Origin: a virus
Strand: one strand, 5' to 3'
Length of the DNA: 25,407 bases
Virus record (IMG/VR): IMGVR_UViG_3300031772_000256
Coordinates: 1-25,407 of that record
The position numbers were made by a program, and so were the translations under genes. The notes below the pieces were generated by a model, which worked only from the letters and a program-made list of their open reading frames with translations, was not told the DNA's origin and made no database searches. Numbering within the stretch: the first letter of the stretch is position 1; every line of letters begins with the position of its first letter. Below, piece by piece: positions 7,528 through 15,465 of this stretch.

Positions 7528-9561
7528 TTACCTTTGTCCTATCTGCACATATTTAAAATCGGTCGCATCTGTGCTATCGCGAATCATATCGAGCAATCTA
7601 GTTTTCGTTTGCTCAGTCTCGAAGTAATTTCCTTGGACCTGTATAGTAACAGATTTTTGTTTCACTGGATCACCAGTGGGCTTGTCTGGCAGAGTCGTCG
7701 GATCAATAGGAGTCGCGTTACCACCTCCTGCGCCACCACCTCCGGACGATCCAGCGGAAGAGGCTCCAGATGCTCCGGCTTGTGATTTTAAGTAACCTGC
7801 GAGAGCTAACAGAGCCGCGCCTCCTGCGATGCGAGGCGCGTTCATAGTTGCAAGCCCAGCCGTCAATTGCAAACGCCCCTCGGCCTCTGCGATCTCTCCC
7901 AGGGATCCAAACATGAATCCTTTCATGATGTCACCTGCGGACTTTGATCCCTCGCCCATTTGCATAAAGGCCGTAACTGAATGTTCTTTGACTGTGTCGA
8001 AAGCTTTTTCTCCACGTTTGCCGAAATTCGCAATATCTATTACAGCTCCGGCACTTGCTTTCTTAGATGCCTTGACAAATCCGTCGAAAAAACTAGTGGC
8101 GTGTTTTAATTGATTGTCATAGCTCTTTAAGATTTTATCATTTTCCTCTTCACGAAGCCGTTGCAATTTTAATTGTTTTTCTGCCTCTAGCATTACGATC
8201 AATGTATCTACTTGCTCTTTGTTGCGAGCATCTGTTCCCATCGATTGAAATTTTAGCTCTGCAATCTTATTAGAGTAAATTGCTTCGGTATTAATTCGCT
8301 CTTGTCCTATGTTAAACAATTGAGAGGAAGCATCTTGCTCTAGCAAGATTTGATCTTTAATGCGCTGATCTGATAGCGCAAACAATTCCCTTTCAAACTT
8401 GATCTGATCTTGCATCCGTTGAAGCTTGCGAGCCCTCTCTTCTGCAATCTGATCCTCTGATCGGCCTTTTGCCTTTTCAACCTTTGGTTCTTCTTTCTCT
8501 GGTTCCGCTGCCTCAGCATCTTTTAATTTTTTCTTAGCGGCTAACAATCTGTCACTTAGCTCGACTACTTGAGATTGTATTGCGGTTAAATCTGGACCAC
8601 CAAACATCCATCCGAGAACCCCTGATCCCTTTGGATTTTCTTTGGCTTTGTGCAATCGATCCTTGGCTTCGTTGAATAATCTTTCGATCTGATCAACTTC
8701 TGCTTTAGCTGCGGTTGTTGCGCCACCAAATGTCATTTTTATTGAGTCGGCAGAGAACTTCATGAAATCGCCAGCGGCCTTTAGCGCGCCTTTAACGAAA
8801 CCTGTTTTCTCAACTACTTGTGCGATGGCCTCCGCAAGATCTTTCCATGCTATTTTTGCCCTCTGAATTGTTCCGGTGACAGAATCATTGTCGTCTTTTA
8901 TTCCCTTAAATGCAGAAGACCCTTTAATCAATACCGCGTTCAACATAGCGGTTTGTTTCTCATGCTCCGTCAGAGCTGTGCGAGATATTCCAAGAGTTCT
9001 CGCATAGTCGGCCTCTGCTTTATTCGCATCTATTTTTAATCCAATGTGCTTTAGTATTCGATCGTTACCGGATGCTATTGCCTGGGTTATTTGCTCGAAC
9101 CTCTGGACCGACTCGCCACCGAAAACTTTTGTCACTTTTGTTGCTAGATCTAATAGTTGTGGCATCTTGGCGGCATTTTCACCAAGGGAAATGATTCCCT
9201 CGTTTGCGGCTTTAATCAAATCCGTATCATCAATTAAACCTTTCGCGGCCTTCTCTAGGCCGGACTTTAAAGCTTCTCCAGCGATACCGGCATTAGTCGT
9301 GAGCATCTCGAATTGCTCATTGATTCTTTTGATCGACTCGCCTTCCATAGTTAGATCCAGCGCGGTTTTTAAAGCTAGAGCCATTCCAGCGGCCGCGATC
9401 AAAGCCGGACCTAGTGTTTTTGCTATGCTCATAAACTGATCCATAGAATCGGTTTCAAAAACTTCTTTTAAAGTTTTCTTAGCCTCCTGCGCGTGACCAG
9501 TGAATGACTTAATGTCTAGGTCAATAAAAAATGATGTTTTTCCTCCTGATTCGTCAGCCAT
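7528..9561 (-). CDS. tail tape measure protein
   Basis: This protein has 677 residues. The N-terminal third (about 40-270) is helical and resembles the phage tape-measure family (LKTALDLTMEGESIKRINEQ, QITQAIASGNDRILKHIGL, IKGSSAFKGIKDDNDSVTGT). A long charged coiled coil follows (about residues 280-490). Then come a hydrophobic Ala/Gly-rich part (IAGGAALLALAGYL), a Gly/Ser linker and a short C-terminal beta segment. It sets tail length. At the usual 1.5 angstrom per residue the tail would be about 100 nm. The start is the ATG at 9561, with AAGGG nine bases upstream and an 8-base overlap with the end of the GT chaperone frame. A longer reading from 9600 has no ribosome site. Its place after the chaperones is the standard siphovirus order. 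Confidence 0.9.
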   Translation of the reverse strand: MADESGGKTSFFIDLDIKSFTGHAQEAKKTLKEVFETDSMDQFMSIAKTLGPALIAAAGMALALKTALDLTMEGESIKRINEQFEMLTTNAGIAGEALKSGLEKAAKGLIDDTDLIKAANEGIISLGENAAKMPQLLDLATKVTKVFGGESVQRFEQITQAIASGNDRILKHIGLKIDANKAEADYARTLGISRTALTEHEKQTAMLNAVLIKGSSAFKGIKDDNDSVTGTIQRAKIAWKDLAEAIAQVVEKTGFVKGALKAAGDFMKFSADSIKMTFGGATTAAKAEVDQIERLFNEAKDRLHKAKENPKGSGVLGWMFGGPDLTAIQSQVVELSDRLLAAKKKLKDAEAAEPEKEEPKVEKAKGRSEDQIAEERARKLQRMQDQIKFERELFALSDQRIKDQILLEQDASSQLFNIGQERINTEAIYSNKIAELKFQSMGTDARNKEQVDTLIVMLEAEKQLKLQRLREEENDKILKSYDNQLKHATSFFDGFVKASKKASAGAVIDIANFGKRGEKAFDTVKEHSVTAFMQMGEGSKSAGDIMKGFMFGSLGEIAEAEGRLQLTAGLATMNAPRIAGGAALLALAGYLKSQAGASGASSAGSSGGGGAGGGNATPIDPTTLPDKPTGDPVKQKSVTIQVQGNYFETEQTKTRLLDMIRDSTDATDFKYVQIGQR

Positions 9562-10302
9562 GTCCTTCTGCCCTTTTCTTTTGTGCAAGTATAGATGCAA
9601 TCAAAGCCCCTGTTTCAGGATCAGCCGAATCTAATGCAGCACCAGACTTTGCTTTGCTTTGCATCTCTGGAAACGCCAACTGTAGAAAATAATTTCTTAA
9701 TTCTGTTTGATATTTCGATTGATACTGAGGAACTCCTGCCACATCTACAAGATCAGCGAGCCAGATATTGCGTTTTGTTTTCTCTATCTTTCTCGCTGAA
9801 GCAAGCATGGCAAAGAACCTCCTAGCCGGCATTTTTAAAACATGAACGTCGGTCCACTTGTAGCACAAACAAAACTCGGAAATTAAATCTACGAAACTAA
9901 TTTTCTCTATTCTCGACGATACTGAGGCAGTAGTGTCTTTTTTTTTTCCTCTTCGTAAATCTCCCCAGTAATTGTTTTGCGAATCATTTCAAAGATAGCT
10001 ACTACTTGATGTTGCTGGGCTTTCTCAATATCCTCTAGTGTTATGCTAGGAATCACGGATTGAATTACTTTAAAGCAAGCGTCAATGCACTCGGTTGGAG
10101 TCATTTTCCCAGTCTTACTTAATTCATCGAGCCTTGATTGCGCATCGACAAACTCAGCAAACTTTTGAGTAGTGATCGGATCTATCTTGTGAATTCTGCC
10201 GCAGAATCTAAATGATATTGATTCCGTAAGCATAGCGTCGAGGTCCGAAAACACCTCGACGTCATCAACTCTTGCATTGTCTCTTGCTGGAAATAATCTC
10301 AA
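9554..10302 (-). CDS. tail assembly chaperone GT, made by -1 ribosomal frameshift
   Basis: This is the predicted fusion of the G protein with a second frame, about 249 residues in total. The second frame is open from before the A-run at 9938-9947 to the stop at 9554. It is exactly -1 relative to G. It continues as KDTTASVSSRIEKISF, and then through CYKWTDVHVLKMPARRFF to its end at SILAQKKRAEGHG. The T part has no good start of its own: only a TTG at 9868 without a ribosome site, and its sequence is continuous with the part before it. In lambda the GT fusion brings the tail-tube protein to the tape measure. The last bases overlap the tape measure start. Confidence 0.85.
9907..10302 (-). CDS. 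tail assembly chaperone G (unshifted product)
   Basis: This 131-residue, mainly helical and acidic protein sits between the tail-tube and tape-measure genes, the standard place of the lambda gpG-like chaperone. It binds the tape measure during tail assembly and is not part of the virion. The start is a TTG with AGGAG six bases upstream. The end of the frame contains GAG GAA AAA AAA AAG, followed by a stop at 9907. Part of the ribosomes should slip there to give the GT fusion. Family identity rests on position, size and the frameshift rather than on a sequence motif, because these proteins diverge strongly. Confidence 0.85.
   Translation of the reverse strand: MRLFPARDNARVDDVEVFSDLDAMLTESISFRFCGRIHKIDPITTQKFAEFVDAQSRLDELSKTGKMTPTECIDACFKVIQSVIPSITLEDIEKAQQHQVVAIFEMIRKTITGEIYEEEKKKTLLPQYRRE
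9920..9943 (-). promoter_or_regulatory. programmed -1 frameshift signal (slippery heptamer plus hairpin)
   Basis: Read on the minus strand, the heptamer A AAA AAG occupies 9943-9937 in the right phase (zero-frame codons AAA and AAG), at the end of a run of ten A. This is the same heptamer as in E. coli dnaX. Four bases later TACTG-CCT-CAGTA (9932-9920) can form a perfect five-pair hairpin. Purine-rich AGAGG lies just upstream and GGGGAG lies 17 bases before the heptamer. Both are possible anti-SD contacts, although the spacing differs from dnaX. The signal joins the G and T frames. Confidence 0.85.
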
Positions 10303-10311
10303 TTCAAACTC

Positions 10312-10866
10312 CTAAAGTGCGTGGTCACCGTGACGATAAACTCTTGCAGGACTTACGGAAGTGTCTAGCAAGATGTTCCAAACGATCTTAAGTTTCATTT
10401 GCTCTGTAGGTCCCATTGAGATTGAACTGTCTGCGCTCGCGCAAGCTTTCCAGAAATAGAAATCTTGGTTGAAGTTCGCAGGATCAATGCTCATTGGGTG
10501 CAATCGCAAGATCCCAGCATTAGTTAGATCGCCATCGCCAACGGCTGATTTGAAATCCAAATATTTATTCGGATTTGTTCCGGCTAGAACAACATGAGGA
10601 AATACAATTTTCCAAATATCTTTGGAAATGATCTCTGCTAATTCTGTAGTCACCTGCACCTCTACGCCAGAAACTCGTCGATCTAGGACGCTTGTCCCGA
10701 ATTGATCGGCTTTAATTTCCGCCTTTGTGTACTTGGTTGTTACGACCACATTGCCAAGAGAGCCGCCTAGGTCTACTTCGGTAACGCCCCCTGGAGGTGT
10801 CCACAAAACCTGACAAGGTGTCAGATCCATATTTGTTGTTGTTACTATTGGATATGTTAAAGCCAT
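10312..10866 (-). CDS. major tail tube protein
   Basis: This 184-residue, beta-rich protein begins MALTYPIVTTTNMDLTPCQVLW. The body has alternating beta segments (GNVVVTTKYTKAEIKADQFG, RRVSGVEVQVTTELAEI). This resembles tail-tube proteins in which an early strand carries a K-A-D-Q-F/G-type motif. It lies between the tail terminator-like gene and the chaperone genes, where the major tail protein is always found in long-tailed phages. GGAGG lies six bases before the ATG. No sheath gene stands next to it, which supports a non-contractile tail. The assignment is well supported by position and pattern. Confidence 0.85.
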   Translation of the reverse strand: MALTYPIVTTTNMDLTPCQVLWTPPGGVTEVDLGGSLGNVVVTTKYTKAEIKADQFGTSVLDRRVSGVEVQVTTELAEIISKDIWKIVFPHVVLAGTNPNKYLDFKSAVGDGDLTNAGILRLHPMSIDPANFNQDFYFWKACASADSSISMGPTEQMKLKIVWNILLDTSVSPARVYRHGDHAL

Positions 10867-10891
10867 TTTAATCCTCCGTGAATTAAGTTAA

Positions 10892-11404
10892 TTAAAAACC
10901 TTCATAGTGTTGCACGTCAATCTCTAGAATTACTTCCTTCTGAAATGACTTCATTGCTGGATCTAAACCTTGTGCCTCGGTCGTAAACTCTGGCGAGAAT
11001 GTTGCGTTGCGAATAATTGGGACAATCTTAAGCTTGCCGTCCAAAGAAGTAATTGCTGTCTGATCTAATATCTTATCAAGAGCCGCCTGGTATCTCCATG
11101 CTTTAATATTAAGCAACAAAAGATTTTTATCCTCGACCACCACCGCGACCTTAGTCCGAATTACTGCATTGATATGATTTGCGCCTCTCTCTTTTTGAAA
11201 ATCTATGGTGTCAGCCACGATCATAACCATTGGACAACGATAAGATTCCACCCCTGCGTAGCGGTAATAAGATTTCGGCAGCTCAGTATTTACAATCGCA
11301 TCGGCACGATCTGTTCGAATATCAATCAGAGCTGCCTCGATATTGGCCTTTATATGATCCTCAATTAAACCGAGGCATGATTCTACTAGCAGTCTACTGG
11401 CCAT
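10892..11404 (-). CDS. tail terminator / tail completion protein (candidate)
   Basis: This 170-residue alpha/beta protein has a helical N-terminus (LLVESCLGLIEDHIKANIE), then strands (RCPMVMIVAD, INAVIRTKVAVVVED) and a C-terminal strand pair. This plan, and the place just before the tail-tube gene, fit the tail terminator that caps the tube and joins it to the head (gpU-like in lambda). I cannot see a diagnostic motif. The start has AGGAGGG eight bases upstream, and the gene follows the gpG-like morphogenesis gene almost directly. Confidence 0.65.
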   Translation of the reverse strand: MASRLLVESCLGLIEDHIKANIEAALIDIRTDRADAIVNTELPKSYYRYAGVESYRCPMVMIVADTIDFQKERGANHINAVIRTKVAVVVEDKNLLLLNIKAWRYQAALDKILDQTAITSLDGKLKIVPIIRNATFSPEFTTEAQGLDPAMKSFQKEVILEIDVQHYEGF

Positions 11405-11863
11405 TTAGATTTCCCTCCTAAGATAACCTGTAATAATGCCCTGAATCTTCTTCATGGTTGGGTCTCCCCATCGCGAGAAATCTCTCGCGGCATTAACATA
11501 GGGAGCGTAAACAATTTTAGTCACAATCTTAAGACTGGATTTGCCGACGATCTTTAGCCCACCATTCGATCCGTTTGGATTAACCAATGACTGATAAAGA
11601 GCGCCTGTTCGGAGGAGCATTTTCTTTCCTCCTCCTGGACCATTGGCGTAATGTTTTTCTTTCCATTCTTTGTACTTTTTATTGAGTGCTGCCCACTGAG
11701 AACCTTCGGTCTGGTTCTGCGAAGCAAATCTAGCATCCATTGCTTGACGATAGGCTTGAAATACTGGACCAGCTAACAAGGCTCGAACTGGCCTTTCGAT
11801 AGAAGTTAAAGCCTCAAGTTTAAGTGAAATCTTGTCTTCCAATTGTTTCAACGTGACTTTCAT
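11405..11863 (-). CDS. virion morphogenesis protein (HK97 gp10 / Mu gpG / P2 gpS-like)
   Basis: This 152-residue protein shows the typical pattern of this family. An N-terminal helix is followed by a segment with W and K/Y/R residues (GSQWAALNKKYKEWKEKHY). Then comes the motif LLRTGALYQSLV, a variable middle, and YAPYVNAARDFSRWGDP, close to the 'Y-A..H..G...... R..l' ending of the family. Members help head completion or tail-to-head joining. GAGG lies five bases before the ATG, and the next gene starts right after the stop. Position between connector and terminator genes agrees. Confidence in the family is good, although whether it acts on head or tail is not decided. Confidence 0.75.
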   Translation of the reverse strand: MKVTLKQLEDKISLKLEALTSIERPVRALLAGPVFQAYRQAMDARFASQNQTEGSQWAALNKKYKEWKEKHYANGPGGGKKMLLRTGALYQSLVNPNGSNGGLKIVGKSSLKIVTKIVYAPYVNAARDFSRWGDPTMKKIQGIITGYLRREI

Positions 11864-11865
11864 CT

Positions 11866-12519
11866 CTACCTCTTCGGCATTGGATCACTTACAGATCCAG
11901 AGATTGAGGAAAACAGTGGTTGGAGCGATTGACCTTGTCGAGTGTAGAATTGATCCCGAAGAGTGGTAGCCTCTTTGCGATAGTCAGAGGCGAATTGTCT
12001 GTACTGATCTACAATGGAACCACGCTTGGGATCTTGAGAATCCTGAAATCTGAACGTCTCGGACAGGTGTTCGGCGAATCTAAGGGCTAGCTTTTGATAA
12101 GCATCGGCAGATGCGTATTTTATCGCGCTAGGCTGTAAACCTGGAGCTACTAAAGTATAATCCTCTCCCACGCCAAGCCACTTAGAAGCACCGGCTAGGA
12201 AGACAATCAGTTCTATGTCAGTAAAAAATTTTACATAATAGGTTGCCTCGATTCGAGCACCTTCCGCTGGAGCTACCGCTAACTGGAATTGTCCATATTC
12301 TGGAAAGTCTGCGGCAACCGCTGCCAGAGTGTCATTTACATAAACGCCTTCTGGAGCTGCCGAGGTTGTGAAATTTGTTACTCTGCGAAATTCAAATGTT
12401 TTAAATTTTGTTCGAGTTCCGTTTGGTTGATCCAATACAGATTTGCCCCATCTGAGTTTGTCAGTGGCGGCATCGCTGAGAGTAACCTTTAGATCATTGA
12501 GTGCAGTTGTCCAGCTCAT
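11866..12519 (-). CDS. head-tail connector / neck protein (candidate)
   Basis: This protein has 217 residues. Residues 1-105 are beta-rich and end in a strand motif, EATYYVKFFTDIELIVFL. The second half is helical: SADAYQKLALRFAEHLSETF, then DPKRGSIVDQYRQFASDYR...LRDQFYTRQGQSLQPLFSS. The patterns resemble neck or adaptor proteins of other phages, but I cannot name a family with certainty. AGGGTG lies before the ATG, which overlaps the previous stop as ATGA. A role in joining portal and tail is expected from the position after the capsid gene and before the gpG-like and terminator genes. Confidence 0.65.
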   Translation of the reverse strand: MSWTTALNDLKVTLSDAATDKLRWGKSVLDQPNGTRTKFKTFEFRRVTNFTTSAAPEGVYVNDTLAAVAADFPEYGQFQLAVAPAEGARIEATYYVKFFTDIELIVFLAGASKWLGVGEDYTLVAPGLQPSAIKYASADAYQKLALRFAEHLSETFRFQDSQDPKRGSIVDQYRQFASDYRKEATTLRDQFYTRQGQSLQPLFSSISGSVSDPMPKR

Positions 12520-12914
12520 CTTTTCACCCTATTCAATTCAAAATGTGCTTCCTGTAAAGTCATATTCGGAGTTATGACAACATATAACAAATCAATCGAT
12601 TTCATAAACGCAGATTTTAAAATACAGAGATCAATATCCTCTGTAGTCACTGGCTCATCGAAATAGATCTCACCTTCTATTGTATGTGGATATTTTTTCC
12701 CCACATACCACATTCGTCTATCGTCTGGAAATTTTTCCTTAAGTTTTAGGACTAAAAAATTAACAAAATAAAATTGGTCATTTGATAATTCGTCAGTCAA
12801 AGAATATCTTTCGCGCCTTGTGTAGCGTTTTTCTTTTATTTCGACATTATCGAAGTCTACCATCTCAGCAGATTTTCTTTTTATAACTCGTAACCTATTT
12901 TGTGTCGCCAACAT
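12516..12914 (-). CDS. conserved-looking small protein after capsid gene, unknown
   Basis: This 132-residue protein is strongly charged and basic near its N-terminus (RLRVIKRKSAEM, KRYTRRERYSL). A mixed second half follows, including KYPHTIEGEIYFDEPVTTEDI. It is the first gene after the terminator-like hairpin that follows the capsid gene, and it is the first of a group of neck genes. Head completion or connector proteins are usual here, but I recognise no motif. The start has AGGA six bases upstream, and the stop overlaps the next start as ATGA. Codon use does not look different from neighbours. Confidence 0.65.
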   Translation of the reverse strand: MLATQNRLRVIKRKSAEMVDFDNVEIKEKRYTRRERYSLTDELSNDQFYFVNFLVLKLKEKFPDDRRMWYVGKKYPHTIEGEIYFDEPVTTEDIDLCILKSAFMKSIDLLYVVITPNMTLQEAHFELNRVKR

Positions 12915-12930
12915 CTTAATCCTAACATTT

Positions 12931-12978
12931 AAAAAGCCGGACTAAAACAGCAACGGAAAGAAACCGTTAAAGCCCAGC
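12931..12978 (-). terminator. likely intrinsic terminator after major capsid gene
   Basis: On the minus strand GCTGGGCT (12978-12971) can pair with AGTCCGGC (12943-12936) over eight positions, two of them G-U. Five T follow directly (12935-12931). The long loop contains a second small hairpin, AACGG-TTTCTTT-CCGTT. It starts eight bases after the capsid stop codon. It fits a weak or partial terminator that lowers expression of the tail genes relative to capsid. It lies in the largest gene gap of the window (71 bases). Confidence 0.6.
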
Positions 12979-12985
12979 AAAGAAA

Positions 12986-14152
12986 TTAAACAGAACCGTC
13001 AGAACCCTTCCACGCAAAACGAGAATCCAAATGATCCGCGTTCATGCGAGCTCTTGCTTTGAATCGATAAACATCGATGTCAAAAGAAGACCCTGAGTTC
13101 ACAGCCTCTTGCTCAACTGCTACGCTTTCACGCATTTGCAAGATGAACCAAGGTTTAGAATCATCAACGATATACCAAGCTTTAGAATCTCCAGTGATCG
13201 CGCCAGCATTGTCGAATAAATATCGAGAGACCGTGACGTCAAGCACAGATTTTAAAGGATTGATCGCGAACGCTCCTCCAACCGCTCCAGCCGCAGCCGC
13301 TCCACTTGGATAGTAAGAACTGTTCATAAGAACAGCACTATCAAAGTTGTAGTGCGGAGAAACAAGCAAACGTGATGGCGATACCTGCATGAGAATTCCC
13401 TGCATATTCTTTTGAGCCATCAAAGCTTGAATCCCAGTCTGGATATTAGCCTGATTTAACGCTCCGAAAGAAACCGGACGATTGAAACCGCCACCTCGGA
13501 AAGGTGCCGCAGAAGTTGTCCAAGGATAGTTTGTCTCAAGACTTGGTTTAGTCTCTGAAGTTGGAACAGAATATTGTTGATATTGCATTCCTGATTCAGA
13601 GGCCAATTTTCCATAACATAGAACTTCGGTAAGAAGTTTCATGTATTGACCAAGCAATCCAGCTTGACGCTGAAAAGATCCTGTTTGGTCGTCATCCAAA
13701 AGTTCGCGAGTCAATGCGTACATTGAACCAAACTTAAGATTTTTCAATTGAATATCTAAAGCGGCTGCGCCAACTTCAGGATATTTTTCTTGAGGGCCAA
13801 CTTGTTTAGGAAAAGAAATCCCATGATTTGGAGCGTAAAGCTCTGTGTCCTTATTTGAAGACACTACAGTTACCCACTCTTCGAAAGTCGTAGCCGTGGC
13901 TTCGTACATTCCATTGGTGATGTTTTGAACACCAGCTCTTAGGAATTGCATGAATGCGCCACTAGCGTCAGCCTCTCGAAGTTTTCTCTCTAGACGTTTC
14001 CAAGAGAAATTGCTTTCCATGATTGGAAATTGTTTATCGTCTGATATGTCTACCCCATAACGAAGTAAACTTTCGCGCATACCTTTGTAATTCTCACCAG
14101 AGGTGAGTTTATTACTTAAAACTTTTTGATTTGACTCTCTTAGTTTCAACAT
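12986..14152 (-). CDS. major capsid protein (HK97-fold)
   Basis: This 388-residue protein is the building block of the head. The N-terminus holds helices and an early DASGAFMQFLRAGVQN segment, followed by the long strand and axial domain regions (LKNLKFGSMYALTRELLDDDQTG, LLVSPHYNFDSAVLMN). The C-terminus has the pattern KAWYIVDD...WFILQMRESVAVE...YRFKARARMNADHLDSRFAWKG, close to Mu-like major head proteins. It has no long N-terminal delta domain, which agrees with a separate scaffold. Two ATGs are possible (14158 and 14152). I use 14152 because AGGGGG stands seven bases upstream, against one for 14158. The decoration and protease-scaffold genes precede it, as expected. A terminator-like hairpin follows. 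Confidence 0.9.
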   Translation of the reverse strand: MLKLRESNQKVLSNKLTSGENYKGMRESLLRYGVDISDDKQFPIMESNFSWKRLERKLREADASGAFMQFLRAGVQNITNGMYEATATTFEEWVTVVSSNKDTELYAPNHGISFPKQVGPQEKYPEVGAAALDIQLKNLKFGSMYALTRELLDDDQTGSFQRQAGLLGQYMKLLTEVLCYGKLASESGMQYQQYSVPTSETKPSLETNYPWTTSAAPFRGGGFNRPVSFGALNQANIQTGIQALMAQKNMQGILMQVSPSRLLVSPHYNFDSAVLMNSSYYPSGAAAAGAVGGAFAINPLKSVLDVTVSRYLFDNAGAITGDSKAWYIVDDSKPWFILQMRESVAVEQEAVNSGSSFDIDVYRFKARARMNADHLDSRFAWKGSDGSV

Positions 14153-14164
14153 AGTCATTCCCCC

Positions 14165-14659
14165 TTAAAATTTGAAAGCATCGGTTGGGAAACGTGCGCC
14201 AACTGCAACAAGGATCTTTTGTCCTGCCACGGTTGAAGCTACTGTCTTACCTTGGTAGATGCCTACTACCTTGGTCCCTGTTATTGTCACACCTTGAGCA
14301 CCAGTAGCAGGATCTAAATAGATACTGTCACCTGGAGCTAAAGCAATCCCTGTTTTTGCAATCAATTCTGCAACAACTCCATAAGCTGGACCTGCAACAT
14401 CACTGATCGCGCTAGACGAATCGACATCTGTAGAATATGGCTTTTTCATTTTGCCAGAAACTACGGTTTCGGTTGCTACACCTAGGAATGTTGCTCCGTC
14501 TGCTTCGGCAGCGGCTACTTTGATAACTTTTGTTGTGGTATCAAAAACCAGTAAGTCTCCTTGATTGTAACTAACGGTTGAATCAATCACCGCGAGCGCA
14601 CTAGGGAAAAGACTTTTTCTGTTTTCTGAGACTACAATATTGTTTTTTGAAACTGACAT
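14165..14659 (-). CDS. head decoration / stabilisation protein
   Basis: This 164-residue, beta-rich protein is rich in Val, Ala, Thr and Gly. Segments such as YNQGDLLVFDTTTKVIKVAA, ATFLGVATETV, ALAPGDSIYLDP and VVGIYQGKTVAS resemble small capsid-decorating proteins with a beta-barrel, which bind at three-fold points of the head. The place between the protease-scaffold and the major capsid gene is the normal one for decoration proteins. AAGGAG lies seven bases before the ATG. It could alternatively be a small capsid-associated protein of a different fold, but the virion role is well supported. Confidence 0.75.
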   Translation of the reverse strand: MSVSKNNIVVSENRKSLFPSALAVIDSTVSYNQGDLLVFDTTTKVIKVAAAEADGATFLGVATETVVSGKMKKPYSTDVDSSSAISDVAGPAYGVVAELIAKTGIALAPGDSIYLDPATGAQGVTITGTKVVGIYQGKTVASTVAGQKILVAVGARFPTDAFKF

Positions 14660-14670
14660 TGTCTATCTCC

Positions 14671-15465
14671 TTATTTTGTCAAACAATCTGAAAGGTTTAA
14701 TCCCTTGCTAGATTTGCTTGTGGTTTGTTTTTCTGGCTGAATAAACAAGGTTCCGATGCCCTTAGCCTCACCGCTAGTCGCATTGTATCCTTCTTTAAAT
14801 AGCTCAAGTTTTGTTTTTACTTCTGCAATTGTTTTGGACTCTTCAAGCTTTGCGCGAATTACCTTCGTTGCTGCGCGAGGAAGTCCTGACTCCTGCAATA
14901 ATTTCTCAATCTCTTTTTCTTTTTCAAGCTTGAATAAATTTTCTTTCAATTTAGCGTTCTCACCTTGGAGTTTTAAAAATGAAGCTGATTCTTTTTTATC
15001 AACCTCTTTTTTCTCCTCAGATTCTTTTGTTTCCTCAGATTCTTTTGCGATCTGCTTTGATGCCATGTGCTTCGCCATTTTCATAGAGTAGCCAGCGCAC
15101 TTTAAAGCTTCCTCGCCTTCCATTCCCATCTCTTTAGCGGAGGCATAAGCCTCTTTTGCCATAGAGGTCTCTTCTTCTGACGGCTCGCCATCTCCACCGA
15201 CGTAATCACTCAATAGCTTTTTTATTAAAGCAATATCCTGATCCTCGTCATCATGTTTTGGAGCGGGTTCACCAGGAGCATCTTTTTCTTCTTTGTCTTC
15301 GGGCTTTTTTTCAACATCGACTGCCGGATTCTCTTCGCCGTCTTTTTTCTCCGGAGGTTTTCCAAACGCCTCTATTGTTTCCTCTGACTCCTGCTTCTCT
15401 TCTGATTCAGCAAGTTTCATTGCCTCTTTAATTTTCGCTTCCATTGCTTTGTCTTTTTTACTCAT
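14671..15465 (-). CDS. nested scaffold protein from internal in-frame start
   Basis: An ATG at 15465, in frame with the protease gene, is preceded by AGGGAG with nine bases of spacing. It would give a 264-residue protein starting MSKKDKAMEAKIKEAMK, made only of the acidic and coiled-coil scaffold part, with no catalytic residues. The start falls exactly at the end of the predicted protease domain, just after the VTEAGAGG motif. This layout is known for lambda C/Nu3 and many other phages. The site is seen in the sequence. Its use is inferred. Confidence 0.65.
   Translation of the reverse strand: MSKKDKAMEAKIKEAMKLAESEEKQESEETIEAFGKPPEKKDGEENPAVDVEKKPEDKEEKDAPGEPAPKHDDEDQDIALIKKLLSDYVGGDGEPSEEETSMAKEAYASAKEMGMEGEEALKCAGYSMKMAKHMASKQIAKESEETKESEEKKEVDKKESASFLKLQGENAKLKENLFKLEKEKEIEKLLQESGLPRAATKVIRAKLEESKTIAEVKTKLELFKEGYNATSGEAKGIGTLFIQPEKQTTSKSSKGLNLSDCLTK

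Noticed and set aside
9044-9439. Open frame on the plus strand, 131 residues, inside the tape measure gene
   Set aside because: It lies fully opposite a well-supported tape measure coding region, has no ribosome site context with neighbours and no recognisable motif.
9554-9868. Separate T gene starting at TTG 9868
   Set aside because: No ribosome site is seen, and the frame continues upstream without a stop to the slippery site, so it is better read as the second half of GT.
9938-9947. The A10 run as a sequencing error that broke one gene into two
   Set aside because: A one-base error is possible in principle, but position, gene sizes, the phase of A AAA AAG and the following hairpin all fit the known G/GT frameshift.
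10312-10866. Contractile tail (sheath plus tube) hypothesis
   Set aside because: Only one tail-tube-like gene stands here and no sheath-sized gene is seen between the terminator and chaperone genes.
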